From an uncultured Magnetospirillum sp. (GTDB lineage: Bacteria; Pseudomonadota; Alphaproteobacteria; Rhodospirillales; Magnetospirillaceae): a DNA stretch of 64,000 nt. Below are positions 50,748-59,377 of this stretch, in pieces (position 1 is the first letter of the stretch; the number at the start of each line of letters is the position of its first letter). The notes beneath the pieces were generated by a model, which was not told the DNA's origin, searched no databases, and saw only the letters and a list, made by a program, of their open reading frames with translations. The DNA is taken from contig NZ_CAINTR010000003.1 of assembly GCF_903853455.1 (NCBI RefSeq), positions 1 through 64,000 of the forward strand, given 5' to 3'. The position numbers were made by a program, and so were the translations under genes.

Positions 50748-53048
50748 TCAGCGTGTCAGGTCCTTGACCAGATGGGACATCAGGGCGCGCAGCCGGGCCG
50801 GCTGGACCGGCTTGAGCAGCATGGGCAGCCCCTGTTCCTTCAAGCTGGCGCGTAGCTCGGGCGTGCGGTCGCTGGTGACCACGAAGGCGGCGAGGTCCTC
50901 GCCGAAGCGTTGACGCAGACGGCGGATCAGCATCACGCCGTTGCTGCCGTCGCCCAGATGGAAGTCCGCGACCACCACATGGGGGGGCGGGGGCTCGCCC
51001 TCAAGCCAGGTCTCGAGAGTGGCGCTGGAGGTTATGGGGGTGACCGAGCATTTCCAGGCGGTCAGCAGGGCGGTGATGGCGTCCAGGCCGCTGGGGTCGT
51101 CGTCGATGGCCAGGACCCCGAGATTCACCAGGGCGTCCCGGTCGGCGGCCTCGATCCTGGACTGGCCGACCGAGGGCGTGGCGGTGGCGCGGCTGGTGGT
51201 GGGCACCCGGATGGCGAAGGACGATCCCTTGCCCAGGCGGGAACGGACTTCCAGCGGATGGTTGAGCAGACGGGAGATGCGTTCGACGATGGCCAGACCC
51301 AGGCCCATGCCCTTCTCGCGCCGACGGCCGGGCAGGGCGATCTGCTGGAATTCCTGGAACACGTCGAGCTGCTTGTCCTCGGGAATGCCGATGCCGGTGT
51401 CCCACACGCCGATCAGCAGCGTATCCCCCTGGCGGCGGCAGCCCAGCAGAACCTTCCCGTGTTCGGTATAGCGCAGCGCGTTGGACAGGAAGTTGCGCAA
51501 CACGCGGGCGAGCAGGCGCGGATCGGTGCGGATGGCGACCGAGCAGGGGACCACCCGCAGCTCCAACTTGCCCTCGCGCGCCTGGGGCCGGATCTCGCGG
51601 GCGAGTTGGAGCAACAGCGGTCCGACCTCGATCTCGGCGATCTCGGCGGTCATCACGCCGGCATCCAGCTTGGAGATGTCGAACAGGGCGCGAAGCAATC
51701 CGTCGATGGCTTCCAGCGCGTTGTCGATGGAGGCGACCAGATCGCGGTTGCCCCGATCCATGCCGGCCTGCTCGGCGAGGGCGGCGACGAACAGACGGGC
51801 GGCGTTGAGCGGCTGGTGCAGGTCGTGGCTGGCGGCGGCGAGGAATTTCGTCTTGGAGATGTTGGCGTGCTCGGCGACGATCCTGGCCTGCTCCAGGGCC
51901 TGGTTGGCGGTGCTCAGTTCGGCGGTGCGCTGCTCGACCCGCCGTTCCAGGGATTCGTTGGCCAAGCGCAATTCCCGCGCCGCCGCCTTCAGCCGCTGTT
52001 CCGATTCGCGCAGCATGCGGTCGGCGCGCTTGCGCTCGGTGATGTCGGTGTAGGTGCTGACGAAGCCGCCATCGGGCATGCGGTTGCTGGCGACGTCGAT
52101 GACGCGGCCGTCGGACAATTGTCGCTCCACCGAGCGGGGCAGATTCGCCAGGGCCGCGTCGGTCCTGGTCGCCACCAGTTCCCCGGGATTGCCGGGGCCG
52201 TACTCGCCCCGCTCGGCGTTGCAGCGCAGCACCTCGGAGTAGTGGGTGTTCTCGCGGATCAGCCCGGCGGGAAAACGGTGAAGGTCGATGTAACGCTGGT
52301 TCCACGCCGCCAGCCGCAGGTGATGGTCGAACACCGCCACGCCCTGCGACAGGCTTTCCAACATGGCTTGCAGCAACAGCGAACGCTCGGCCAATTCACG
52401 CTCGCGGCGTTGCTCCTCCACCTGCTTGATGTGGGTGATGTCGGTGTAGACCGAGACGGTGCCGCCGTCATAGGTGCGGCGCTCGTTCATCTGGACCCAG
52501 CGGCCGTCGCTGAGGCGGTAGACGAAAGGGCGCCCCGGCGGGTGGTGGTGGTGGGCGATGCGTTCGGCGATCCAGTCTTCCTCATGGCCCATGGCGTCGC
52601 GGATGGCACCATGGGCCACCGCGGTGTGGATCACCTCGGCGAACGGGGTTCCGACCCGGACATTCTGGCCCAGTACCTTCATCAGCCCCACATAGTTGCC
52701 GTTCCACAACACCAGCCGGTCATGGGCGTCGAACAGGGCGAAGCCCTCGGAGATGGTTTCGATCGCCTCGCGCAGGCGGTGCTGGGCGGTTTCCGCCTGT
52801 TCCTTGGCGCGGGACAGGTCGGCGTTGACGGTTTCGAGCTGGCGCAAGGCGGATTCGAGCTGGATGGTCCGTTCCTCGACCCGGCCCTGCAGCACGATGG
52901 AGGCCTGGAACAGCGAGAAGGCGTTGCCCTGCCAGTCGGTCGAACGTTCGACCCGGTCCATCAGGACCCGGTTGATCTTGCGCAGCTTCTGGTTCTCGGT
53001 CCGCAGCCGCTCCAGTTCGTCCGGCTCGGCGGCGGGTTCGGGCTTCAC
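50748..53048 (-). CDS. Hybrid PAS sensor kinase (NahK/ErcS'-like)
   Basis: 766 residues from a GTG at 53048 overlapping the FIST gene stop by 4 nt. Soluble: an N-terminal coiled coil, two PAS-type sensor domains (EGFALFDAHDRLVLWNGNYV; QGVAVFDHHLRLAAWNQRY), a HisKA motif LAAASHDLHQPLNAAR with the acceptor His, HATPase (NFLSNALRYT, DTGIGIP, GMGLGLAIV), and a C-terminal receiver (LAIDDDPSG, VVADFHLGDG, LLKPV). The domain order and the pairing with a FIST protein match NahK/ErcS' of Pseudomonas, where the kinase is inhibited by NO-bound NosP and takes part in alcohol-oxidation and biofilm control. Confidence 0.9.
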   Translation of the reverse strand: MKPEPAAEPDELERLRTENQKLRKINRVLMDRVERSTDWQGNAFSLFQASIVLQGRVEERTIQLESALRQLETVNADLSRAKEQAETAQHRLREAIETISEGFALFDAHDRLVLWNGNYVGLMKVLGQNVRVGTPFAEVIHTAVAHGAIRDAMGHEEDWIAERIAHHHHPPGRPFVYRLSDGRWVQMNERRTYDGGTVSVYTDITHIKQVEEQRRERELAERSLLLQAMLESLSQGVAVFDHHLRLAAWNQRYIDLHRFPAGLIRENTHYSEVLRCNAERGEYGPGNPGELVATRTDAALANLPRSVERQLSDGRVIDVASNRMPDGGFVSTYTDITERKRADRMLRESEQRLKAAARELRLANESLERRVEQRTAELSTANQALEQARIVAEHANISKTKFLAAASHDLHQPLNAARLFVAALAEQAGMDRGNRDLVASIDNALEAIDGLLRALFDISKLDAGVMTAEIAEIEVGPLLLQLAREIRPQAREGKLELRVVPCSVAIRTDPRLLARVLRNFLSNALRYTEHGKVLLGCRRQGDTLLIGVWDTGIGIPEDKQLDVFQEFQQIALPGRRREKGMGLGLAIVERISRLLNHPLEVRSRLGKGSSFAIRVPTTSRATATPSVGQSRIEAADRDALVNLGVLAIDDDPSGLDAITALLTAWKCSVTPITSSATLETWLEGEPPPPHVVVADFHLGDGSNGVMLIRRLRQRFGEDLAAFVVTSDRTPELRASLKEQGLPMLLKPVQPARLRALMSHLVKDLTR

Positions 53049-54193
53049 CGTTGGACGGTCCCCAGGGCCACGCCGGTGAAGGTCTGGTTCACATGCATGG
53101 CGTTGAACTGCTCGCCGTAGGTGTTGAAGCCGACCACGTTGTTGGCGGTCAGCAGGTCGCCCATGCGCTGTTTCATCTGGGTCCGCTCCATTTCCAGGGA
53201 GCGCAGCACGCATTCGCAGCCGATGATCATCTGCGGCGGTCCGATCTCGGCCTTGATGTCGGCAAAGACCTGGGCGAGGTTGTCGTAGGGATCGACGGCG
53301 CGCGCCACCGACAGCACCAGGCCTTCGTCGATGGCGCAGAAGAACGACAGCGATCCGTCGGGATTGACCTTCTGGATCGAGCGGACGTAATCGGCCCCCC
53401 CGACCCGGACCACCACCGGATGGGTGGCGAAGATCATGGGCGTCAGTTCCTCCACGTCCAGCCCGACCATGCGGGCGAATTCGCGCGCCGCCGGTTCGGC
53501 GTTGATCTCGCTGACGACGCGGCGCAGGGGGTCGGCGGCGGTGATCACCATCTTGGTGTCCGATCCGATGAAATGCTGGGTCTTGAACACCCTGAAGGGA
53601 AAGGGGGTGTGCACCAGCACCAGGACGGCGATGTCGTTCTGGAAGCGGCCGTCCTGGTAGATCCAGGTCTGGTTGAAGGCGAGGTTGTCGCCGGCCGAGC
53701 CGCCGAACAGCGGAATCTCCCCCAGGCCGGCATGCAGCGCCGACAAAACCGAATCCTCGGCGCCCGACATGCCGTCGATCATCAGCATGGCGAAGGTGTG
53801 GGAGGCGAAATCAGGCCCTTCGGCGGCGGTCATGCGTGCCATGGCCGCTCGCACCGCGTCGAGGCCGTGGGTGAAGGTGAAGTTCGACAAGTGCTCGATG
53901 GGGAAGGATTCGGCGTGGCAGGCGCCGCGCGCCATGGACAAGCCGGTCAGCGATCCGTTGAGATAGCCGGCCGGGGTGATCTCTCCCGCCGTGGTGCAGC
54001 CCAGGGTGAGAACGCCGGGAAAGGCTTCGGCCATGGCGTCGCCGATGACGGCGAGGTCGTAGGTCGGCGAACAGAAGAACAGCACCAGTTCGAGGTCCGG
54101 CTGGTGAAGCTGGTCGCGCAGATGGGCAACGGCTTCGCGGGCGTCGCCCACCTGTGTGTGGCCGCGCCTGAATCCTGCGGAGGCGGTGGTCAC
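53045..54193 (-). CDS. FIST-domain sensory protein (NosP-like)
   Basis: 382 residues if the GTG at 54193 is used (GAGGGAG upstream); an ATG at 54310 would add 39 residues but lies upstream of a likely -10 box. FIST_N contains FFCSPTYDLAVIGDAM, LGCTTAGEITPAGYLNGSLT and GGSAGDNLAF. FIST_C ends in the CECVLRSLEMERTQMKQRMG helix and NNVVGFNTYGEQFNAMHVNQ. NosP proteins bind haem and sense NO, transmitting through the kinase encoded immediately downstream. That this copy binds haem is inferred from pairing only. Confidence 0.85.
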   Translation of the reverse strand: MTTASAGFRRGHTQVGDAREAVAHLRDQLHQPDLELVLFFCSPTYDLAVIGDAMAEAFPGVLTLGCTTAGEITPAGYLNGSLTGLSMARGACHAESFPIEHLSNFTFTHGLDAVRAAMARMTAAEGPDFASHTFAMLMIDGMSGAEDSVLSALHAGLGEIPLFGGSAGDNLAFNQTWIYQDGRFQNDIAVLVLVHTPFPFRVFKTQHFIGSDTKMVITAADPLRRVVSEINAEPAAREFARMVGLDVEELTPMIFATHPVVVRVGGADYVRSIQKVNPDGSLSFFCAIDEGLVLSVARAVDPYDNLAQVFADIKAEIGPPQMIIGCECVLRSLEMERTQMKQRMGDLLTANNVVGFNTYGEQFNAMHVNQTFTGVALGTVQR

Positions 54194-54501
54194 GTCCGTT
54201 TCAACTCCCTCGGCCCACCGGTCTGATTGCGGCGGTTGGCCCCAATATACCTTGCCCTGCCGGAGAATGGTATTGCTGCGCTTACGGATCGTCTCAATGT
54301 CTATGGCCATGGTTTGGTCGGCCAGAATCCAGGCAATGTGAAGGGATTCCAAATCTAGAGCCGGCGTTACTCCGTCGCTATTAGCAAAAGGTCGCAGGTC
54401 GCTTCTTGGCGCCGTGTTCTTGTACCAAGGTCGGGGTTGTCGCGTTTTCAGGTTCGACGGCAGGCTCATGGCGGGGGACCTCACCCGAGAGGGGGCCGGA
54501 A
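54194..54501. promoter_or_regulatory. Divergent promoter region, NosP-like / NosR-like genes
   Basis: In this 308-bp gap the minus strand carries TATATT (54249-54244), a plausible -10 about 50 nt before the GTG start of the FIST gene. For the rightward NosR-like gene no clear promoter boxes were identified; the stretch 54330-54420 is less GC-rich. No FNR box was found by eye. Confidence 0.4.
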
Positions 54502-56556
54502 GTGCGAAGACTCGTCCTGTGCGTGCTGCTGCTGGTGGCGCTGGTCATCCCGGCGCCGGTCAAGGCGGGGCTGTCCGAACGCGACCTCGCGGCCATGATC
54601 ACGCCGCCGTTGCAATTGGGAACCCACGATTCCGGCCTGCCGGTCTGGACTCTGTTGGACGGGGGCGGCGCCTTCATCGGTTATGTTTTCGAATCGCGCG
54701 ACCTCGCGCCGCTTCCGGGATTCTCCGGCACGCCGATCAACCTCATGGTCGCCATGGACAAGACCGGGACGTTCCTCGACGTGCGGGTGCTCGAGCAGAA
54801 CGAGCCGGTCTTCGTCGACGGCTTGGGGCCCCAGCCGATGTTGGAGTTCGTCCGCCAGTATCGCGGCCTGTCGCTCGGCAATTCCATCAAGGTCGGCGGC
54901 GCCCATGACGAAGGGCGTGACCACAGCACCAACACCTGGATCGACGGGGTGACCAAGGCCACCGCGTCGGTGCGGATCATCAACGAGACCGTCCTGGCCT
55001 CGGCCCTCAAGGTGGCGCGCGAGCGCCTGGCCGGCATCGCCCCCAAGCCGGCCGGGCGGCCACGCGCGGATATCTTCCGGCCCATGAGCTGGGACGAGTT
55101 GACGGCCGCCGGCCTGATCCGGCGGCTGCGGCTGACCTCCGGCGAGGTGGACGCCGCCTTCGCCGGCACGCCCTATGCCGACCATGGCGAGGGCGGTGAC
55201 GCCGGCGCGGTGGAGGTCGATCTGTGGGTCGCCGATCTGGGCCTGCCCCTGGTGGCCCGCAACCTGCTGACCGAGGACACGCTGCGCCGCATGGCGCGCC
55301 ATGTGGACGCCTGGGAGGAGCCGATCCTGGTGCTGGCCGAGGGGCGCTATTCCATCACCGGCGAACATTTCGTGCGCAATTCGGTTCCCGACCGTCTGGC
55401 GGTGCGCCAGGGCGCCTTTCCGGTGGGGGTGCGCGACGCCGACGTGGAGCCGGAACTGCGGCCCGGCCTTCCCCGTCCGGGGGAAGGCCTGATCCTGCGC
55501 CTCGACACCCGGCTCGGCTTCGACCCCGCCTCGCCGTGGAGCCTGGGCGTGCGTATCGCCCGCAGCCGGGGCCCCATGATGGCAGGGGCCGACCGCACCT
55601 TTACCGTGGAGGTCAGGCCGCCGGCCGAACTGTACGTCTTCCCCCGGATCGAGGCGCCGGCGCCGCCATGGCTGGCGTCGTGGACCGGCCGCGCCGGGGA
55701 GATCGCGGCGCTGCTGGCCTTCCTGGCCGGGCTGACCGTGCTGCTGGCCTTGCCGCGCCGCTGGGCGGCAAGGCCGCGTCTGCTGGCGACCCTGCGGCCG
55801 GCGGTGCTGGCGGTGACGCTGGGCTTCGTCGGCTGGTACGGCCAGGGGCAGTTGTCCATCGTCAACCTGACGGCCTTGGTCAAGACGCTGCGCGGTGCCG
55901 GCGGCATGGATTTCCTGCTCTACGATCCCTTCACCCTGATCCTGTGGCTTTACGTGGTGCCGACCCTGGTGGTGTGGGGGCGGGGGACCTTCTGCGGCTG
56001 GCTGTGTCCGTTCGGCGCCCTGCAGGATTTCGTTGGCGAAGTGGCACGGCTGTCGCGCCTGCGCCAGCTGACGATTCCCGAAGCCCTTCATCGCCGGCTG
56101 CTGGGAGTGAAATACGCGGTGCTGGCGGTGCTGCTCCTGGCGGCGGCGGTGTCGGATACCGCCGCCGACCGGCTGGTGGAGGTGGAGCCGTTCAAGACCG
56201 CCATCACCCTGACCTTCCTCCGCCATTGGCCGTTCGTCGCCTATGCGGCGGCGCTGCTGGCGGCGGGGCTGGTGGTGTACAAGGGATTCTGCCGCTATCT
56301 CTGCCCGCTGGGGGCTTTCCTGGCCTTGGCCGGACGGCTGCGGCGGTTCGACTGGATCGCCCGGCGGACGGAATGCGGCTCGCCCTGCCGGCTGTGCGAG
56401 GGGCGTTGCCGCTACCGCGCCATCGCCCGCGACGGCGCGGTCGATTACGGCGAGTGTTTCCAGTGCCTGGACTGCGTCGCCATCCACGACGACCCCAAAC
56501 GCTGCGTCCCGCTGGTGCTCGCTGATCGCAAGAAGAAGGGATCGGGCAATGGCTAA
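54502..56556 (+). CDS. NosR/NirI-like flavin and Fe-S membrane protein
   Basis: 684 residues from a GTG at 54502 placed before the signal/anchor VRRLVLCVLLLVALVIPAPV. An extracytoplasmic FMN-binding domain follows (FSGTPINL about 74-81). The flavinylation site is DGVTKAT (148-154), close to the D-G-x-[ST]-G-A-T consensus but with Lys for Gly, so Thr154 is the likely FMN-Thr. Then a long periplasmic segment and helices with two FC-x3-CP motifs (Cys498/502 and Cys597/601), and a C-terminal 2x[4Fe-4S]-type region (CGSPCRLCEGRC, CFQCLDC). Such proteins move electrons across the membrane to periplasmic partners. No nos genes are present, so this is a NosR-like module serving another pathway. Overlaps apbE by 8 nt. 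Confidence 0.85.
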   Translation: MRRLVLCVLLLVALVIPAPVKAGLSERDLAAMITPPLQLGTHDSGLPVWTLLDGGGAFIGYVFESRDLAPLPGFSGTPINLMVAMDKTGTFLDVRVLEQNEPVFVDGLGPQPMLEFVRQYRGLSLGNSIKVGGAHDEGRDHSTNTWIDGVTKATASVRIINETVLASALKVARERLAGIAPKPAGRPRADIFRPMSWDELTAAGLIRRLRLTSGEVDAAFAGTPYADHGEGGDAGAVEVDLWVADLGLPLVARNLLTEDTLRRMARHVDAWEEPILVLAEGRYSITGEHFVRNSVPDRLAVRQGAFPVGVRDADVEPELRPGLPRPGEGLILRLDTRLGFDPASPWSLGVRIARSRGPMMAGADRTFTVEVRPPAELYVFPRIEAPAPPWLASWTGRAGEIAALLAFLAGLTVLLALPRRWAARPRLLATLRPAVLAVTLGFVGWYGQGQLSIVNLTALVKTLRGAGGMDFLLYDPFTLILWLYVVPTLVVWGRGTFCGWLCPFGALQDFVGEVARLSRLRQLTIPEALHRRLLGVKYAVLAVLLLAAAVSDTAADRLVEVEPFKTAITLTFLRHWPFVAYAAALLAAGLVVYKGFCRYLCPLGAFLALAGRLRRFDWIARRTECGSPCRLCEGRCRYRAIARDGAVDYGECFQCLDCVAIHDDPKRCVPLVLADRKKKGSGNG

Positions 56557-57547
56557 GCTGTCCCGCCGCCGCTTTATCGCCGTCACCGGCATCGCCGCCG
56601 GTCTGGCCCTGTCGTCCCGGTGGTCGCGGGCGGCGGCGAGTCCGCTGCGCTGGCGCGGCACCGCCATGGGCGCCGAGGCCAGCATCACCCTTTACCACCC
56701 CGATCCGGCGGCGGCGCGGGCGGTGATCGAAGCGGCGGAGGCCGAGATCGCGCGGGTCGAGGCGGTGTTCAGCCTGTTCCGCCGCGATTCCGCGCTGGTG
56801 CGGCTCAACCGTGACGGCCGGCTGGACCGGGCGCCGCCGTTGTTCCTCGACTTGCTGGCCCAGGCCCGCGCCATGGCGGAGGTGAGCGACGGCGCCTTCG
56901 ACGTGACGGTGCAGCCGCTCTGGGCGCTCTATTCCCGCCATTTCGCCCGCATGGACGCCGATCCGGCCGGACCGCCGGCTGACGCGATGGCCCGGGCGGC
57001 GGCGGCGGTGGGATGGCGCGACCTGATTGGCGAGGGGGACGCGGTGTGGTTCCGCCGTCCCGGCATGGCCGCCACCTTCAACGGCATCGCCCAGGGCTAC
57101 GTCACCGACCGGGTGGCAGAGTTGATGCGTCAGGCCGGCATCATCGACGTCCTGCTCGACCTGGGCGAGTTCCGGGCCATGGGCAGCCACCCCGACGGCC
57201 GGGCCTGGACGGTGGGGGTGGCCGATCCACGGGCGCCGGACCGCCTGCTCGAGACCCTGGAACTGCGCCAGGGGGCGGTGGCCAGTTCGGGCGGCTACGG
57301 CACCGTGTTCGATCCGGCCGGACACTTCCACCATCTGTTCGACCCGGCCAGCGGGCGGCCGTCGCCGTCCTGGGCCGGGGTGACGGTCGCCGCCGCCACC
57401 GCCACCCGGGCCGACGGCTTGTCCACCGCCCTGGCGGTGGCGCCGCCCGACAAGGCCGAAGCGATCTTCGCCGCCGGCGAGGGACGTTCGGCGATGCTGG
57501 TGGCGGCGGACGGAACCGTCCGGCGTCTGGAGCAGCACAGGACCTAG
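56549..57547 (+). CDS. apbE: FAD:protein FMN transferase (ApbE)
   Basis: 332 residues with a Tat-type signal (LSRRRFIAVTG). ApbE motifs: RGTAMGAEASI, VSDGAFDVTVQPLWALY, ATFNGIAQGYVTDRV, LLDLGEFRAMG, ASSGGYGTVFD, HHLFDPASGRP and the C-terminal TATRADGLSTALAV with the metal-binding Asp. It attaches FMN to Thr of extracytoplasmic flavoproteins; the NosR-like protein overlapping it by 8 nt is the evident substrate. Confidence 0.93.
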   Translation: MAKLSRRRFIAVTGIAAGLALSSRWSRAAASPLRWRGTAMGAEASITLYHPDPAAARAVIEAAEAEIARVEAVFSLFRRDSALVRLNRDGRLDRAPPLFLDLLAQARAMAEVSDGAFDVTVQPLWALYSRHFARMDADPAGPPADAMARAAAAVGWRDLIGEGDAVWFRRPGMAATFNGIAQGYVTDRVAELMRQAGIIDVLLDLGEFRAMGSHPDGRAWTVGVADPRAPDRLLETLELRQGAVASSGGYGTVFDPAGHFHHLFDPASGRPSPSWAGVTVAAATATRADGLSTALAVAPPDKAEAIFAAGEGRSAMLVAADGTVRRLEQHRT

Positions 57548-57616
57548 GTCGAATGGCTGCCGGGAGGGGCCGGTGCTAGCCTCCCGGAAATTACGACTTC
57601 AGGGGGACCTGTACTC

Positions 57617-58381
57617 ATGAGACAGCTGCGAGGGTGGGCCATCGCGTCGGTGGCCCTGCTGTGGGCGGCGGCACCCGCCCGGGCCGAGACGGTGGAGGAA
57701 ATCGCCGGCAAGCACGTGTTCGAGCGCTGCAAGGCCTGCCACTCCGTCGAGCTGGGCAAGATGGGCTTCGGCCCCAGCCTGCACGGCATCATCGGCCGGC
57801 CGGCGGCGTCGCTGCCCATGTTCCTGTATTCCGACGCGCTCAAGGCGTCCGGCCTGATCTGGACCGAGGACAACCTCCGATCCTGGATGGCCGGCAACGA
57901 CAAGCTGGTGCCCGGCACCCGCATGCGCCATGTGGGCATCACCGACAAGGCCGAGCAGGACTACCTGATCGCCTATCTCAAGACCCAGTCCGCCGCCATG
58001 GGGCCGGAGCAGGCCCGCGTCCTGCTGGACCGCGCCGTCGCCAAGCTGAAGGCCGACGGTCCCGACAAGGCTTTCGCCACCTTCAACGACCCCAAGGGCG
58101 GCTTCATCGCCCGCGACCTCTACGTCTTCGTGTTCGACATGACCGGCAAGTACATGGCCTCGGGCGCCAATCCCAAGCTGACCGGCAGCGACGCCAAGGA
58201 CCTGCACGACGCCGAGGGCAAGGACATCGTCCGCGAGATGATCAACATCGCCAATTCCACCGGCAGCGGCGAGGTCGACTACATGTGGCTCAACCGGGTG
58301 GACAATCGGGTCGAGAAGAAGCGCTCGATGATCCAGCGGGTCGGCGACTACATCGTCGGGGTCGGCTACTACTTCAACTGA
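57617..58381 (+). CDS. Periplasmic cytochrome c fused to a single-Cache domain
   Basis: 254 residues: signal peptide (cut after about ARA, residue 23), a class I cytochrome c with CKACH (Cys38, Cys41, His42) and PGTRM supplying the probable Met ligand, then from about residue 130 a sCache-like domain (LYVFVFDMTGKYMASGANPK ... GEVDYMWLNRVDNRVEKKRSM ... GVGYYFN). Cache domains bind small ligands and usually sit in receptors; direct fusion to a haem c domain with no membrane anchor is unusual and suggests ligand-gated electron transfer or a redox sensor. It lies in the NosR-like/ApbE operon just before a binding-protein-dependent transporter. Confidence 0.85.
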   Translation: MRQLRGWAIASVALLWAAAPARAETVEEIAGKHVFERCKACHSVELGKMGFGPSLHGIIGRPAASLPMFLYSDALKASGLIWTEDNLRSWMAGNDKLVPGTRMRHVGITDKAEQDYLIAYLKTQSAAMGPEQARVLLDRAVAKLKADGPDKAFATFNDPKGGFIARDLYVFVFDMTGKYMASGANPKLTGSDAKDLHDAEGKDIVREMINIANSTGSGEVDYMWLNRVDNRVEKKRSMIQRVGDYIVGVGYYFN

Positions 58382-58408
58382 CCGGTGCCCGACGAAAGGA
58401 GGGGCGGG

Positions 58409-59377
58409 ATGCGCGCTCTGGTGTTGGGCATGGTGGCGCTGTTGGCGCTGGCGGTACCGGCGCGGGCGGCCGAGAGCATCCGCCTCGGCCTGCTCGCCTT
58501 CGGCACGGTGCAGTGGGAGATCGAGACCCTGCGCGCCGAGGCGCTGGACGCCGCCCACGGCATCCGGGTCGAGCCGGTGGAACTGGCCGGCAAGGACGGC
58601 TCGGCGGTGGCGCTGCTGGGCGGTTCGGTGGACGCCATCGTCACCGACTGGCCCTGGGTGTCGCGCCAGCGCGGCATGGGCCACGACCTGGTCTTCGTGC
58701 CGTGGTCGCTGATGACCGGCGCCGTGCTGGTGCCGGCCGATTCGCCGATCCACTCCCTGGCCGATCTGGCCGGGCGGCGGCTGGGCATCGCCGGCGGGCC
58801 GCTGGACAAGAGCTGGCTGCTGCTGCGCGCCTTGGCGACCAAGCGGCACGGCCTCGATCTCGACACGGCGGTGGAAAAGACCTTCGGGGCGCCGCCGCTG
58901 CTGTCGCAGCAGATGACGGCCGGGCGGCTGGACGCCCTGCTGACCTATTGGCAGGCGGCGGCGCCGCTGGAGGCCAAGGGCTTCCGCCGGTTGGTGGACG
59001 TGGCGTCCATTCCCGCCGAGCTCGGCGTCACCCATGCCATCCCCATGGTGGGCTGGGTGATGCGCCGCGACTGGGCCGCGTCCCATGCCGCCACCGTCAC
59101 GGCATTCCTGGCGGCGGAGAATGACGCACGGAGCCGGCTATGCGCCGAGGGTGCCGACTGGCGCCGGCTCGATCTCCTGACCAAGGCGGCGGACGACGCC
59201 AGCCGTGACCGATTCCGCCGGGGCTTCTGCGCCGGCATCCCCAAGGCCTGGGGCGCGTCGGAGCGGGCCGACGCCGCCCGGATCTACGCCATCCTGGCGG
59301 CCCTGGGCGGGCCGGACCTGACCGGGAGTTCGCCGGGACTCGATCCCGGCACCTTCTGGCCGGAGGTCAGCTACTGA
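58409..59377 (+). CDS. Periplasmic substrate-binding protein (NMT1/TauA-like)
   Basis: 322 residues from the ATG at 58409 with AAAGGAGGGG upstream. A signal peptide (about 20 residues) is followed by an NMT1/SsuA-like fold: LLAFGTVQWEIETLRAEALD, GKDGSAVALLGGSVDAIVTD, SLADLAGRRLGIAGGPLDKS and LTYWQAAAPLEAKGFRRLVD. The mature N-terminus is Cys-free. It overlaps the permease start by 1 nt. The ligand is unknown; similar transporters accompany PQQ-alcohol-dehydrogenase loci. Confidence 0.82.
   Translation: MRALVLGMVALLALAVPARAAESIRLGLLAFGTVQWEIETLRAEALDAAHGIRVEPVELAGKDGSAVALLGGSVDAIVTDWPWVSRQRGMGHDLVFVPWSLMTGAVLVPADSPIHSLADLAGRRLGIAGGPLDKSWLLLRALATKRHGLDLDTAVEKTFGAPPLLSQQMTAGRLDALLTYWQAAAPLEAKGFRRLVDVASIPAELGVTHAIPMVGWVMRRDWAASHAATVTAFLAAENDARSRLCAEGADWRRLDLLTKAADDASRDRFRRGFCAGIPKAWGASERADAARIYAILAALGGPDLTGSSPGLDPGTFWPEVSY

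Noticed and set aside
54194-54310. A longer FIST protein starting at the ATG at 54310.
   Set aside because: A likely -10 box (TATATT, 54249-54244) and a GAGGGAG ribosome site favour the GTG at 54193; the extra 39 residues do not look like FIST sequence.
54502-56556. Calling this gene nosR.
   Set aside because: There is no nosZ, nosD, nosF or nosY nearby and the flavinylation motif differs; it is better named a NosR-like flavin/Fe-S protein.
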